Origin: Extensimonas soli
GTDB lineage: Bacteria; Pseudomonadota; Gammaproteobacteria; Burkholderiales; Burkholderiaceae_C
Direction: 5' to 3'
Assembly (NCBI RefSeq): GCF_029211265.1
Contig: NZ_JARGEL010000010.1
Location: 1 to 64,000, forward strand
Length of the DNA: 64,000 nucleotides
Numbering within the stretch: position 1 is the stretch's first letter; each line of letters starts with the position of its first letter. The notes below the pieces were generated by a model. It did no database searches and was not told the DNA's origin. It worked only from the letters and a program-made list of their open reading frames with translations. Shown here piece by piece: positions 49,154 to 59,257 of the stretch. The translations under genes were made by a program, and so were the position numbers.

Positions 49154-50500
49154 ATGCGCCAAATGCCTTATCTGCGCCGCTCGGCGCTCGTTTCCATGGC
49201 GGCTACCTGCGGCTGCGCGTTGTTCACAGGCAAAGCGCTGGCGGCACAGGATGCGGCCGGCGAATCCTGGAACGCCAAGTTCCAACTGACCTACATCTGG
49301 CAGGCCAAAAACACCTTTGCAGCGGCATATTCGGGGCCGAACAGCCTTTCGCCCGCACACGAAAAAAGCTACTCTTTTACGAGCACTGCGTTTCTGGGCC
49401 TGCGCGCGTGGGAGGGCGGCGAGGTGTACCTCGATCCGGAGGTCGTGCAGGAAGAGCCATTGAGCAATCTGACCGGTTTGGGTGGATTCACCAATGGCGA
49501 GATGGCGCGCGGCGCTTCGCCCACTCTCAAATTCAACGTGGCGCGCTTTTTTCTGCGCCAGACCTGGGGCGCGGATGGTGCGCGCACCACCGTCGAATCC
49601 GGACAAAACCAGCTCGCAGGCACGGGCGCTGCGCGCCGCTGGGTGTTCACGCTGGGCAAGCTGGCCGCGACGGACATTTTCGACGCCAACGGCTATAGCC
49701 ACGATCCGCGCACGCAATTCATGAATTGGTCGCTGATGGCGAACGGCGCCTATGACTACCCGGCGGATGCGCGTGGCTACACCTGGGGCGCCGCGCTGGA
49801 GTGGTACCACGACGACTGGGCCGTGCGCGCAGGGCGCTTCATGCAACCCAAAGACCCCAACGGCCAGCCCATAGATACGCGCATCTTTGACCACTACGGC
49901 GACCAGATCGAAGTCGAGCATGCCCACGAAGTCGCCGGCCACCCGGGCAAATTGCGTCTGCTCGTCTTCCGCGGCCGCGCAAAGATGTCGCGCTTTCAGG
50001 AGGCGCTGGACTTCGGCGCGGCCACGGGTGCAGTGCCAAGCCTCGATGCGGTGCGTCGGCGTGCGCAGGCAAAAACCGGCTTCGGGGTGAACGTCGAGCA
50101 AGACGTTGCGCCGGGCGTGGGGATTTTCGCCCGTGCCAGCCGCTCCGACGGCAAGACCGAAACCTACGCCTTTACCGAGACAGACAACACCGTCTCGGGC
50201 GGTGTGCTCGTGCAGGGCCACGCCTGGGGGCGGGCGCAGGATGCCGTGGGCGTGGCGGCCGTGCGCAACGGCATCTCCGGCCAGCGGCAGGCCTACCTGG
50301 CCCACGGTGGCATCAGCGCCTTCATTGGTGACGGCGGCCTGAATTACCGCCCCGAAAAGATCACCGAGGTCTATTACAACTGGGCCGCTATGCAGCACGC
50401 CTGGCTGACCTTTGACTGGCAGCATGTCGAACATCCTGCCTACAACGCTGACCGCGGCCCGGTGAACTTTTTTGCCGTTCGACTGCACTCAGAGTTTTGA
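49154..50500 (+). CDS. OprB-type carbohydrate-selective porin family protein
   Basis: The 448-residue outer-membrane barrel has a signal peptide (about 1-32, ALVSMAATCGCALFTGKALA), then SWNAKFQLTYIWQAKNTFAA, LDPEVVQEEPLSNLTGLGGF, SHDPRTQFMNWSLMANGAYD, and a terminal VNFFAVRLHSEF ending in Phe. These match a burkholderial group annotated as OprB-family porins; the natural solute is unknown. The ATG at 49154 follows GGGAAG; the GTG at 49052 in the same frame lies in the structured leader and is rejected. It is the first gene before mgtA and mgtC, and may be a porin for the same cation system. Confidence 0.85.
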   Translation: MRQMPYLRRSALVSMAATCGCALFTGKALAAQDAAGESWNAKFQLTYIWQAKNTFAAAYSGPNSLSPAHEKSYSFTSTAFLGLRAWEGGEVYLDPEVVQEEPLSNLTGLGGFTNGEMARGASPTLKFNVARFFLRQTWGADGARTTVESGQNQLAGTGAARRWVFTLGKLAATDIFDANGYSHDPRTQFMNWSLMANGAYDYPADARGYTWGAALEWYHDDWAVRAGRFMQPKDPNGQPIDTRIFDHYGDQIEVEHAHEVAGHPGKLRLLVFRGRAKMSRFQEALDFGAATGAVPSLDAVRRRAQAKTGFGVNVEQDVAPGVGIFARASRSDGKTETYAFTETDNTVSGGVLVQGHAWGRAQDAVGVAAVRNGISGQRQAYLAHGGISAFIGDGGLNYRPEKITEVYYNWAAMQHAWLTFDWQHVEHPAYNADRGPVNFFAVRLHSEF

Positions 50501-50566
50501 CGCGCACAACGCAGACACCACGGCTGCCGCTGACGGCAGATTTCGGCGCGGCCGCAGGAGGTATTC

Positions 50567-53332
50567 ATGAACCTGTCCCTTCTCAAAGAACTTTTTGCCA
50601 GCTTCGTGCGCTCGCGCGGCCTGGGGCGGCACTTTCGGCGCCTGGTCATGCTCGACAGCGTTGCTGGCACCACCGTGAGCCGCGAGGTGCCGCCCGCGCT
50701 GGCGCAGACCTTGATCGTTGCAGCGCAAAGCGAAGCCGATGCGCTGCTGCAGCAGCTCGACAGCCACCCCGAGGGCCTGACCGATGCGCAGGTCGAGCAA
50801 CTGCGCGAGCGCGTCGGCCCCAACGTGATCGAGCAGGACAAGCCCGTGCCCTGGTGGCTGCACCTGTGGCGCTGCTACAAGACGCCGTTCGACCTGCTGC
50901 TGACGCTGCTCGCGGTGATCTCCTACCTCACCGAGGACATGAAGGCGACCATCGTGATCGGCTCCATGGTCGTGCTCTCGGTGGCGATCCGCTTCTGGCA
51001 GGAGCGCAAGTCCCACATCGCCGCCGACCAGCTCAAGGCCATGGTCAGCAACACCGCGACGGCGATGCGGCGCTCGTTTGGGCAGGATGTGGTCAACACG
51101 GCGGCGACGTATTTCGATGTGCAGCTGCACGTCAAGCCGCCGCGGCGCGAAGAGGTGCCCATGGCCGATCTCGTGCCCGGCGACATCGTGCTGCTCTCGG
51201 CAGGCGACATGATTCCGGGCGACTGCCGCATCCTTTCGGCCAAGGACTTGTTCGTGAGCCAGGCGGCCATGACGGGCGAATCACTGCCGGTGGAAAAGTT
51301 CGCCACCTTGCGCAGCACCGACGTCAGCAATCCGCTCGAACTCGAAAACATCGTGTTCATGGGCACCAACGTGGTCTCGGGCTCGGCCACGGCGGTGGTG
51401 GTGCACACGGGCGGGCGCACCTACTTCGGTGCGCTGGCCCAGCGCGTGACGGCAACCAGCCAGGCGCCCACGCAGTTCCAGGCGGGCGTGAACAAGGTGG
51501 CCTGGCTGCTGATCCGCTTCATGTTCGTGATGTCGCCGCTGGTGCTGCTGATCAACGGCTTCACCAAGGGCAACTGGACCGAGGCGTTTTTGTTCGCCAT
51601 GTCCATCGCCGTGGGGCTGACGCCCGAAATGCTGCCGATGATCGTCACCTCCACGCTGGCCAAGGGCGCGGTGCTCCTGTCGCGCCAGAAGGTGATCGTG
51701 AAACGCCTCGACGCGATCCAGAACTTCGGCGCCATGGACGTGCTGTGCACCGACAAGACCGGTACGCTCACGCAGGACAAAATCTTTCTCGCGCGCCACA
51801 TCGACGTGTGGGGCGAAGAATCCGACGACGTGTTGGAGATGGCCTACCTCAACAGCTACTACCAGACCGGCCTGAAAAACCTGCTCGACGTGGCGGTGCT
51901 CGAACACACCGAAGTGCACAAGCAGCTCAACCCCGCGGCCAACTACCGCAAGATCGATGAAATACCGTTCGACTTCCAGCGCCGGCGCATGTCGGTCGTG
52001 GTGTCCGAGCGCGAAGACCACCACCTCTTGATCTGCAAGGGCGCGGTCGAGGAAGTCCTCTCCATATGCCAGCGCGTGCGCCACGGTGAGCAGGACGAGC
52101 CGCTCACGCCCGAGCTGCTGGAGCGCGTGCGCGCCGTGACGGCCGACCTCAACGAAGACGGCCTGCGCGTGGTCGCCGTGGCCTGCAAAGAAGCGCCCAC
52201 GGGGCAGGAGTCCTACGGCGTGGCCGACGAGCGCAGTCTCACGCTGCTCGGTTACGTCGCCTTTCTCGATCCGCCCAAGGAATCGACCGCACCCGCACTG
52301 CAGGCGCTGGCCGCGCATGGCGTCAAGGTCAAGGTGCTCACGGGCGACAACGACCTGGTCACGGCCAAGATCTGCCGCGAAGTCGGGCTTGCGGCGGGCG
52401 CCATCGTGCTTGGCGCGGCCATCGAAGGCATGGACGACGCGGAACTCGCGCGCGTGGTCGAGGCGCACGATGTGTTCGCCAAGCTCACGCCGGCGCACAA
52501 AGACCGCATCGTGCGCCAGCTCAAGCGCAACGGCCACGTGGTCGGCTTCATGGGCGACGGCATCAACGATGCCCCGGCGCTGCGCAGCGCGGACATCGGC
52601 ATTTCGGTCGATACGGCGGTCGATATCGCCAAAGAGGCTGCCGACATCATCCTGCTCGAAAAAAGCCTGCTGGTGCTCGAAGAGGGCGTGGTCGAGGGGC
52701 GCAAGACCTTCGCCAACATGCTCAAATACATCAAGATGACGGCGAGCTCGAACTTCGGCAACGTGTTTTCGGTGCTCGTGGCCAGTGCCTTCATTCCCTT
52801 CCTGCCCATGCTGCCCATGCACCTGCTGGTGCAAAATCTGTTGTACGACTTTTCGCAGACGGCGATTCCGTTCGACAACGTCGATGAAGAGCTGGTCAAG
52901 GACCCGCAGCGCTGGAATCCGGCCGACATCGGCCGCTTCATGCTGTTCTTCGGGCCGGTGAGCTCGGTGTTCGACATCGTGACCTATCTGGTCATGTGGT
53001 TTGTCTTTGGTGCCAACTCGGCCGAGCACCAGACACTGTTCCAGTCCGGCTGGTTCGTCGAAGGGCTCATGACGCAGACCCTGGTGGTGCACATGATCCG
53101 CACACGCAAGATCCCGTTCCTGCAAAGCCGCCCGTCGCCCTTGTTGCTCGCCACCACGGTGGCGATCATGGCGCTGGGGATTTTTCTGCCCATGGGGCCG
53201 CTTGCACACTACTTCAAGCTGCAGCCGCTGCCGCTCGCGTACTTTCCGATGCTCGCCTTGGTTTTGCTAGGCTACATGCTGCTGACCCAGGCCATGAAGC
53301 GCTTTTACGCGCGGCGCTTCGGCTGGCAGTGA
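50567..53332 (+). CDS. mgtA: magnesium-importing P-type ATPase (MgtA/MgtB family)
   Basis: The 921-residue P-type ATPase imports Mg2+ across the inner membrane at low supply. It has ten membrane helices, the actuator loop MTGESLPVEKF, the phosphorylated aspartate at 396 in CTDKTGTLTQDK, the nucleotide domain, the hinge GFMGDGINDAPALRSADIGI, and NVDEELVKDPQRWNPADIGR near the end, which is diagnostic of the Mgt subgroup. It starts 66 bases after the porin and is followed by mgtC. Confidence 0.95.
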   Translation: MNLSLLKELFASFVRSRGLGRHFRRLVMLDSVAGTTVSREVPPALAQTLIVAAQSEADALLQQLDSHPEGLTDAQVEQLRERVGPNVIEQDKPVPWWLHLWRCYKTPFDLLLTLLAVISYLTEDMKATIVIGSMVVLSVAIRFWQERKSHIAADQLKAMVSNTATAMRRSFGQDVVNTAATYFDVQLHVKPPRREEVPMADLVPGDIVLLSAGDMIPGDCRILSAKDLFVSQAAMTGESLPVEKFATLRSTDVSNPLELENIVFMGTNVVSGSATAVVVHTGGRTYFGALAQRVTATSQAPTQFQAGVNKVAWLLIRFMFVMSPLVLLINGFTKGNWTEAFLFAMSIAVGLTPEMLPMIVTSTLAKGAVLLSRQKVIVKRLDAIQNFGAMDVLCTDKTGTLTQDKIFLARHIDVWGEESDDVLEMAYLNSYYQTGLKNLLDVAVLEHTEVHKQLNPAANYRKIDEIPFDFQRRRMSVVVSEREDHHLLICKGAVEEVLSICQRVRHGEQDEPLTPELLERVRAVTADLNEDGLRVVAVACKEAPTGQESYGVADERSLTLLGYVAFLDPPKESTAPALQALAAHGVKVKVLTGDNDLVTAKICREVGLAAGAIVLGAAIEGMDDAELARVVEAHDVFAKLTPAHKDRIVRQLKRNGHVVGFMGDGINDAPALRSADIGISVDTAVDIAKEAADIILLEKSLLVLEEGVVEGRKTFANMLKYIKMTASSNFGNVFSVLVASAFIPFLPMLPMHLLVQNLLYDFSQTAIPFDNVDEELVKDPQRWNPADIGRFMLFFGPVSSVFDIVTYLVMWFVFGANSAEHQTLFQSGWFVEGLMTQTLVVHMIRTRKIPFLQSRPSPLLLATTVAIMALGIFLPMGPLAHYFKLQPLPLAYFPMLALVLLGYMLLTQAMKRFYARRFGWQ

Positions 53333-53367
53333 CACCAACAAGGCACCAACAAGGGATACGCACCAGC

Positions 53368-54084
53368 ATGCAGGCCGTGGACAACATCAATCTCGTGTCA
53401 GCCCTGGACACGGCCGTGAGCCTGGTCGCGGCCTTCGTGCTGGGCGGACTTATCGGTCTGGAGCGCCAGTACCGCCAGCGCACGGCAGGCCTGCGCACGA
53501 ACGTGCTCGTGGCGGTGGGGGCGGCGATCTTCGTGGACCTGGCCAACCGGCTCGGCGGGCACGACGGCGCGGTGCGCGTGATCGCCTACGTCGTTTCGGG
53601 CATAGGCTTTCTGGGTGCGGGCGTGATCATGCGCGAGGAGGGTAATGTGCGCGGACTGAATACCGCGGCCACCTTGTGGGGCTCGGCCGCGGTGGGCGCG
53701 TGCTCGGGATCCGACATGATCGTGGAAGCGACGCTGGGCGCGCTGTGCGTGCTCGCGGCCAATACCCTGCTGCGCCCGGTGGTCAACCGCATCGAACGCC
53801 AGCCGCTTGATACCACGGCGGTGGAGGCCACGCACACGGTGTTCGTCATCGCCCCCAAAGTGCGCCAACGCGAGGCCCTGGACCGGCTCGAAGAAGCGCT
53901 CGAAGCCGCGGAATACCCGACGCGGGACCTGAACGTGCACGCCTTCGGAGCCGACGCGGTGGAGATCGAAGCCGTGCTCTCGGCCAGCTCGGTCGATGGC
54001 GAACACCTGGACGCCCTCATCGACCGGCTCGCGGCGCTCGATTGCATCACGCAGGCCTTCTGGAGTCCGTCGACGACGGAGTGA
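53368..54084 (+). CDS. MgtC/SapB family protein
   Basis: The 238-residue protein has about four or five N-terminal helices with the family motif GGLIGLERQYRQRTAGLRTN and GIGFLGAGVIMREEGNVRGL, and a cytoplasmic C-terminal ACT-like domain (about 150-235). MgtC proteins moderate the F1Fo ATPase and support growth at low Mg2+. The start ATG at 53368 is the first after mgtA in this frame and lies 35 bases beyond it. Its place supports a shared Mg-response operon. Confidence 0.92.
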   Translation: MQAVDNINLVSALDTAVSLVAAFVLGGLIGLERQYRQRTAGLRTNVLVAVGAAIFVDLANRLGGHDGAVRVIAYVVSGIGFLGAGVIMREEGNVRGLNTAATLWGSAAVGACSGSDMIVEATLGALCVLAANTLLRPVVNRIERQPLDTTAVEATHTVFVIAPKVRQREALDRLEEALEAAEYPTRDLNVHAFGADAVEIEAVLSASSVDGEHLDALIDRLAALDCITQAFWSPSTTE

Positions 54085-54228
54085 AGGCGAAGCAAAACGA
54101 GACGAAGGCTTTTCGGCCCGCCGTGTGGGCTTTTACCCGTAGGGAATTTTTGCCTTTCCCCGTTCTCCTTATCATGCGCCGCTGGCTGTGGCACGTCCAA
54201 AAAACACAACATCGCGTAGCTGGGCTGC

Positions 54229-54258
54229 TTATTGAACCCGCCTTGCGTCGCCCCTATG
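54229..54258 (+). promoter_or_regulatory. candidate heat-shock (sigma-32) promoter of htpX
   Basis: TTATTGAAC at 54229-54237 resembles the -35 CTTGAA, and CCCCTATG at 54251-54258 resembles the -10 CCCCATNT, with a 14-base spacer. It lies about 40 bases before the htpX ATG. HtpX is heat-shock induced in other proteobacteria. Confidence 0.5.
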
Positions 54259-54297
54259 TGCGGCGCAGTCGCCCTCTTGCATTGACGAGGAAAATCC

Positions 54298-55173
54298 ATG
54301 AAACGCATTGTTCTGTTCCTGCTGACCAACCTCGCCGTGGTGGTCGTGCTGGGCGTGGTCGCCAGCTTGCTCGGCGTGAACCGCTACCTCACGGCCCAAG
54401 GGATGAACTTTGGCGCCCTGCTGGGCTACGCCTTCGTGATCGGCTTTGGCGGCGCGATCATCTCGCTGCTCATGAGCAAACCCATGGCCAAGTGGAGCGC
54501 GGGCGTGCAGGTGATCGCGCAGCCGGGCAACACCGCGGAAGCCTGGTTGCTCGAGACCGTGCGCCAGCTGGCCGACAAGGCGGGCATCGCGATGCCCGAG
54601 GTGGGCATCTTCGAGGGCGACCCGAACGCCTTTGCTACGGGCGCGTTCAAGAATTCGGCGCTCGTGGCCGTCTCCACGGGCCTGCTCGAAAACATGACGC
54701 ACGAAGAGATCGAGGCCGTGCTGGGCCACGAGATCGCGCACGTCGCCAACGGCGACATGGTCACCATGACGTTGATCCAGGGCGTGATGAACACCTTCGT
54801 GGTGTTTCTCTCGCGCGCCATAGGCTACGTGGTTGACAGCTTTTTGCGCCGCAATGACGAGCGCGACAGCGGGCCGGGCATAGGCTACATGGTCACCACC
54901 ATCGTGCTCGACATCGTGCTGGGCTTTCTGGCCGCGATCATCGTCGCCTGGTTCAGCCGCCAGCGCGAGTTCCGCGCCGACGCCGGCTCGGCGCAGCTCT
55001 TGGGCCGGCGCCAGCCCATGATCAACGCGCTCGCACGCCTGGGCGGCCTGCACCCGGCCGAGCTGCCCAAGAACATGGCAGCGTTCGGCATCGCGGGCGG
55101 CATAGGGCAGCTTTTCAGCACGCACCCGCCGATCGAGGAACGCATCGCGGCGCTGCAGTCGGCGGGAGGCTGA
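54298..55173 (+). CDS. htpX: membrane zinc metalloprotease HtpX
   Basis: HtpX degrades misfolded membrane proteins in the inner membrane. The 291-residue product has two N-terminal helices ([20 protein letters not shown] and [20 protein letters not shown]), the zinc motif HEIAH at 144-148 in [19 protein letters not shown], the third ligand region [20 protein letters not shown], and a terminal [24 protein letters not shown] site precedes the ATG. Confidence 0.96.
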   Translation: MKRIVLFLLTNLAVVVVLGVVASLLGVNRYLTAQGMNFGALLGYAFVIGFGGAIISLLMSKPMAKWSAGVQVIAQPGNTAEAWLLETVRQLADKAGIAMPEVGIFEGDPNAFATGAFKNSALVAVSTGLLENMTHEEIEAVLGHEIAHVANGDMVTMTLIQGVMNTFVVFLSRAIGYVVDSFLRRNDERDSGPGIGYMVTTIVLDIVLGFLAAIIVAWFSRQREFRADAGSAQLLGRRQPMINALARLGGLHPAELPKNMAAFGIAGGIGQLFSTHPPIEERIAALQSAGG

Positions 55174-55202
55174 AGCCCGCTGCAGGCTGCGGTCTGACCT
55201 GG

Positions 55203-55226
55203 CTCAGCCTCAGCCTCAGCCTCAGC
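55203..55226. repeat. hexanucleotide tandem repeat (CTCAGC)4
   Basis: Four perfect units sit between convergent htpX and the FAD oxidoreductase gene and overlap the latter's stop codon (TGA at 55224-55222). Confidence 0.9.
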
Positions 55227-57102
55227 CGTAGGCCATGTCCAGCCGTTGGGCGCGCTCGGGCGTAGGCGCGGGCATGCCGAGCAGGTGGCAGCCCAGCGCT
55301 TCGGCCACGCGGATGCCATCGACGCCGGCGGACAGAATGCCGCCCGCGTACCCGGCGCCTTCGCCGGCGGGGTACAGGCCGCGCACGTTCAGGCTCTGGC
55401 AGTCGGCGCCGCGCGTGATGCGCAGCGGCGCCGAGGTGCGCGTTTCCACCCCGGTCATGAGCGCGTCGCTGCGGTCGTAGCCGCGGATTTGCTGCCCCAG
55501 CGCGGGCAGGGCCTCGCGCAGGGCGTCCACGGCATAGCGGGGCAACACCGTGGACAGGTCGCACAGGGTCACGCCGGGCTGGTACGAGGGCTGCACGGCG
55601 CCCAGGGCGGTCGATGGCCGTGCCGCCACAAAATCGCCCACGAGCTGGGCCGGCGCCAGATAGCCACCACCCCCGGCGCGGTAGGCGGCGCTTTCCAACT
55701 GGCGCTGCAGCACCACGCCGGCCAGCGGGTGCACGGCGGACTGGCCCGCCAGCGCCGCGGCCTCGCGGGCGTAGTGGACGCCGGCTTCAGCGCCGAAGGC
55801 TGCGGCCCAGGCGGCCGGGTCGGCGTGCGGGAAGTCCTCCGGCCCTATGCCCACCACCAGCCCCGCGTTGGCATTGCGTTCGGCGCGCGAATACTGGCTC
55901 ATGCCGTTCGTCACGACGCGCTCGGGCTCGCTGGTGGCGGCCACCACCGTGCCGCCCGGGCACATGCAAAAGCTGTACACCGTGCGGCCATTGCGCGCGT
56001 GGTGCACCAGTTTGTAGGCCGCCGCGCCCAGCAGCGGGTTGCCCGCATGGCGCCCCCAGCGCGCGTGGTCGATCAGGCTTTGCGGGTGTTCGATGCGCAC
56101 GCCGATGGAAAAAGGCTTGGGCTCCAGAAACACGCCGCGCTGGTGCAGCTGCGCAAAAGTGTCGCGCGCGCTGTGGCCCAGTGCGAACACCACGCGGCGG
56201 GCGTGCAGCACGTAGTCTTGTCCGCGCTCCAGGTCGTGCACTTGCAGGCCGCGCAGCTGGCGCGGGCCGTGCGCGGGCGCGTCCGGCTCGATCAGCACGT
56301 CCGCCACCCGCTGCGCGAAACGCACCTCGCCACCCAACGCCGTGATGCGCGCGCGCAGCGCCTGCACCACCTTGACGAGTTTGAAGGTGCCTATGTGCGG
56401 GTGCGCTTCGTAGAGGATTTCAGGCGGCGCACCGGCCTCGACGAAGGCCTGCATGACGCGACGGCCCAGGTGGCGCGGGTCCTTGATCTGGCTGTAGAGC
56501 TTACCGTCCGAGAACAGGCCGGCGCCGCCCTCGCCAAACTGCACGTTGGATTCGGCCTTGAGCACGCCGCGCCGCCACAGGCCCCAGGTGTCCTGGGTGC
56601 GCTCGCGCACCGGGCGCCCGCGCTCGAGCACCAGCGGGCGCAGGCCCATCTCGGCAAGCGTCAGCGCGGCAAAGATGCCGCAGGGCCCGAAGCCCACCAC
56701 CACGGGCCGGTCGCCCTCGGCCGGGGCCCAGTCCAGCGGCGCGGTTGCGGGCGCACGCCACACCATGTCCGGCGTGGGCTGCACGTGCGGGTTGGCCGCG
56801 TGCCGCGCGAGCACGGCGGTTTCCTGCGCGGGGTCGGTGAGCGCGACATCGACGATATACACCGCACGCAGCGCCGCGCCACGCGCATCGAAGCTGCGTT
56901 TGTGCACGCGCAGCTCGGCAAGCGCGGCGTCGGGCAGGCCCAGGGTCTGGCACACGAGGCCGCGCAATGCGGCGATGGGGTGCGGCGGCGGTGCCCGGTC
57001 GGCGGCGGTTTCGGCCGGCGCGTCGGTGGCACGGCGCGCCGCGGTGCGCTCCTCTATGGAGAGCGCTTCCAGCGGGAGTTTGAGCTCGGAGAGGCGGATC
57101 AT
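55222..57102 (-). CDS. FAD-dependent oxidoreductase, COG2509 family
   Basis: The 626-residue flavoprotein has an N-terminal ferredoxin-like part (about 1-90), then a dinucleotide fold GDRPVVVGFGPCGIFAALTL with LVLERGRPVRERTQDTWGLW, and SNVQFGEGGAGLFSDGKLYS. The middle has RRVVFALGHSARDTFAQLHQ and the Cys-rich VYSFCMCPGGTVVAATSEPE, and the end GLYPAGEGAGYAGGILSAGV. Members are putative dehydrogenases with no settled substrate. The ATG at 57102 (MIRLSELKL) starts the first domain. It is convergent with htpX. Confidence 0.88.
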   Translation of the reverse strand: MIRLSELKLPLEALSIEERTAARRATDAPAETAADRAPPPHPIAALRGLVCQTLGLPDAALAELRVHKRSFDARGAALRAVYIVDVALTDPAQETAVLARHAANPHVQPTPDMVWRAPATAPLDWAPAEGDRPVVVGFGPCGIFAALTLAEMGLRPLVLERGRPVRERTQDTWGLWRRGVLKAESNVQFGEGGAGLFSDGKLYSQIKDPRHLGRRVMQAFVEAGAPPEILYEAHPHIGTFKLVKVVQALRARITALGGEVRFAQRVADVLIEPDAPAHGPRQLRGLQVHDLERGQDYVLHARRVVFALGHSARDTFAQLHQRGVFLEPKPFSIGVRIEHPQSLIDHARWGRHAGNPLLGAAAYKLVHHARNGRTVYSFCMCPGGTVVAATSEPERVVTNGMSQYSRAERNANAGLVVGIGPEDFPHADPAAWAAAFGAEAGVHYAREAAALAGQSAVHPLAGVVLQRQLESAAYRAGGGGYLAPAQLVGDFVAARPSTALGAVQPSYQPGVTLCDLSTVLPRYAVDALREALPALGQQIRGYDRSDALMTGVETRTSAPLRITRGADCQSLNVRGLYPAGEGAGYAGGILSAGVDGIRVAEALGCHLLGMPAPTPERAQRLDMAYG

Positions 57103-57137
57103 GCAACAAGGCCCGTGGCGATCGGGCAAGGATGGAA

Positions 57138-57180
57138 GCCGGATTGTCCATGAGGCGGCGCTGCGCGCCTGCGTGGGTGC
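57138..57180 (+). repeat. dispersed repeat, family G, copy (upstream of the FAD oxidoreductase)
   Basis: GGATTGTCCATGAGGCGGCG continuing CTGCGCGCCTGCGTGGGTGC is the best-preserved copy; the inverted copy at 29061-29106 and a diverged copy at 43507 share GATTGTCCAT and the GGCGG-GCTGCGC-CCT stretch. It lies between the divergent-ended genes at 57102 and 57211. Confidence 0.7.
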
Positions 57181-57210
57181 TGGCGGACCGTCACCAAACC
57201 GGGTGGCGAC

Positions 57211-57711
57211 TCAAGCCAAACCGGCAAAGTGTGAGCGCGGCAGCATCCAGCGGCCGGGCTGGCCGGGAAGCTCGATGAAGCCGAAGTGCTGGTAGAACGC
57301 ACCAGCCTTGGGTGATTTGGCATCGACGACGATGGCAGCCATCGCGAGTGCTTCACTGGCGGCAGCAACTCGCTTGCAAGCATCTACAAGAAGGATTGAG
57401 CCGAGTCCCTGTCCTTGAGACTGCCGGGACACGGCCAAGCGACCGAGCAAGGCCACCGGCACCGGGTAGCGAGGCAGTTTTTTGCGCCATTTCTCGGGCA
57501 ATGTGTCCGCTGCGATGCTGGCGGCGCTGAGCGTGTAAAAACCGGCAAGCACCTGGGGCTGTTCGGCCGGACTGACCACAAAAACCCGCGCAACGCCCCG
57601 CTTGATATCCTGGCTGGCATAGCGCTGCAGGTATTCATCGAGCGCTTTCTCACCACAATCAAAGCCAGCTGTTTGCGCGTCCCGGTCGAGTGCGCGAATG
57701 AGATAGGCCAC
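57211..57711 (-). CDS. GNAT acetyltransferase toxin (TacT/AtaT-like)
   Basis: The 166-residue GNAT-fold protein has VPVALLGRLAVSRQSQGQGL (acetyl-CoA binding Gln-Gly-x-Gly loop), SILLVDACKRVAAASEALAM and YQHFGFIELPGQPGRWMLPR. Partnered with a DUF1778 antitoxin encoded directly upstream, it belongs to the toxin class that acetylates aminoacyl-tRNA and blocks translation. The genes abut (the antitoxin's stop is at 57712). The identity of the target tRNA is not readable. Confidence 0.9.
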   Translation of the reverse strand: MAYLIRALDRDAQTAGFDCGEKALDEYLQRYASQDIKRGVARVFVVSPAEQPQVLAGFYTLSAASIAADTLPEKWRKKLPRYPVPVALLGRLAVSRQSQGQGLGSILLVDACKRVAAASEALAMAAIVVDAKSPKAGAFYQHFGFIELPGQPGRWMLPRSHFAGLA

Positions 57712-57987
57712 TTATTGCACGTGCTTGGCGTGACGTGCGAACGCGCGCTGCAATGCGGGGTTGACTTGGGGTGGCGTATCCAACGCATCCAGGAATGCCG
57801 CAAAATCATCCTGAGACAGGGTGATGGCTTCGTGCGTCTGAACGACCGACTGAGCATGCTCCACGGCATTCCTCAGCACGAACTCGGACACGCTCATATG
57901 GGCATAGGCAGCGGCTTTGTCGAGCAAGCGGCGTGTCTCCTGATCGCAGCGGATGTGCAGCCGGGTGTCTTTGGCAAGGGTTGTCAT
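57712..57987 (-). CDS. DUF1778-family antitoxin (TacA-like)
   Basis: The 91-residue antitoxin has a ribbon-helix-helix start (MTTLAKDTRLHIRCDQETRR, then DKAAAYAHMSVSEFVLRNAV) and a C-terminal toxin-binding tail (SQDDFAAFLDALDTPPQVNP). The ATG at 57987 follows GAGCTC/GGAGCTC-like sequence; the longer frame to 58062 would run through the probable operator and is rejected. Confidence 0.9.
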   Translation of the reverse strand: MTTLAKDTRLHIRCDQETRRLLDKAAAYAHMSVSEFVLRNAVEHAQSVVQTHEAITLSQDDFAAFLDALDTPPQVNPALQRAFARHAKHVQ

Positions 57988-58015
57988 GGCGAGCTCCTGA
58001 TCGATACGGGTTTGA

Positions 58016-58037
58016 TTGTGCGCCAATTGTGCGCACA
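58016..58037. promoter_or_regulatory. GTGCGC/GCGCAC palindrome, operator of the GNAT/DUF1778 module
   Basis: TTGTGCGC occurs twice in tandem, and GTGCGC-CAATTGT-GCGCAC is also an inverted repeat, centred about 40 bases upstream of the antitoxin ATG. Ribbon-helix-helix antitoxins commonly bind such repeats as tetramers. Confidence 0.55.
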
Positions 58038-58148
58038 TAGTCAAGTCGAGCTCGGCCAACAAAAAGCACCGCCCCGGCTATGGGCGGGTGATGACGGTGC
58101 GATTTTGTGCAATCGTCGCAGATGCGACACGCTGCGCCATCCGGGGCA

Positions 58149-59066
<918 letters not shown>

Positions 59067-59175
59067 GGCGCCTCCGGGAAAAGCGGGAAATGGTGGAAAA
59101 AGGGGAAAAGCCATTGTGAAGCAGCCGATGCGTCGTTGGCGCGATATGGATATGCGCGCAGGGGATAAGCGGCAC

Positions 59176-59189
59176 TTGATATGAATCAA
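59176..59189. promoter_or_regulatory. perfect FNR-type box TTGAT-ATGA-ATCAA
   Basis: The sequence exactly fits TTGAT-N4-ATCAA. It lies between divergent cysK (start 59066) and a small membrane protein (start 59258). On the minus strand a CATATC element at 59148-59153 would place the box near -41.5 of a cysK transcript; on the plus strand it is 69 bases before the ATG. Confidence 0.7.
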
Positions 59190-59257
59190 TCTGCGCTGAT
59201 GCCCGCGCACGGCGATCGCGGTGACAATGGAGGCCCAACGCGCTACAGGCCAGAACC

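Noticed and set aside
57988-58062. Upstream start for the DUF1778 antitoxin
   Set aside because: The added residues would be encoded by the operator palindrome; the ATG at 57987 begins the ribbon-helix-helix fold.
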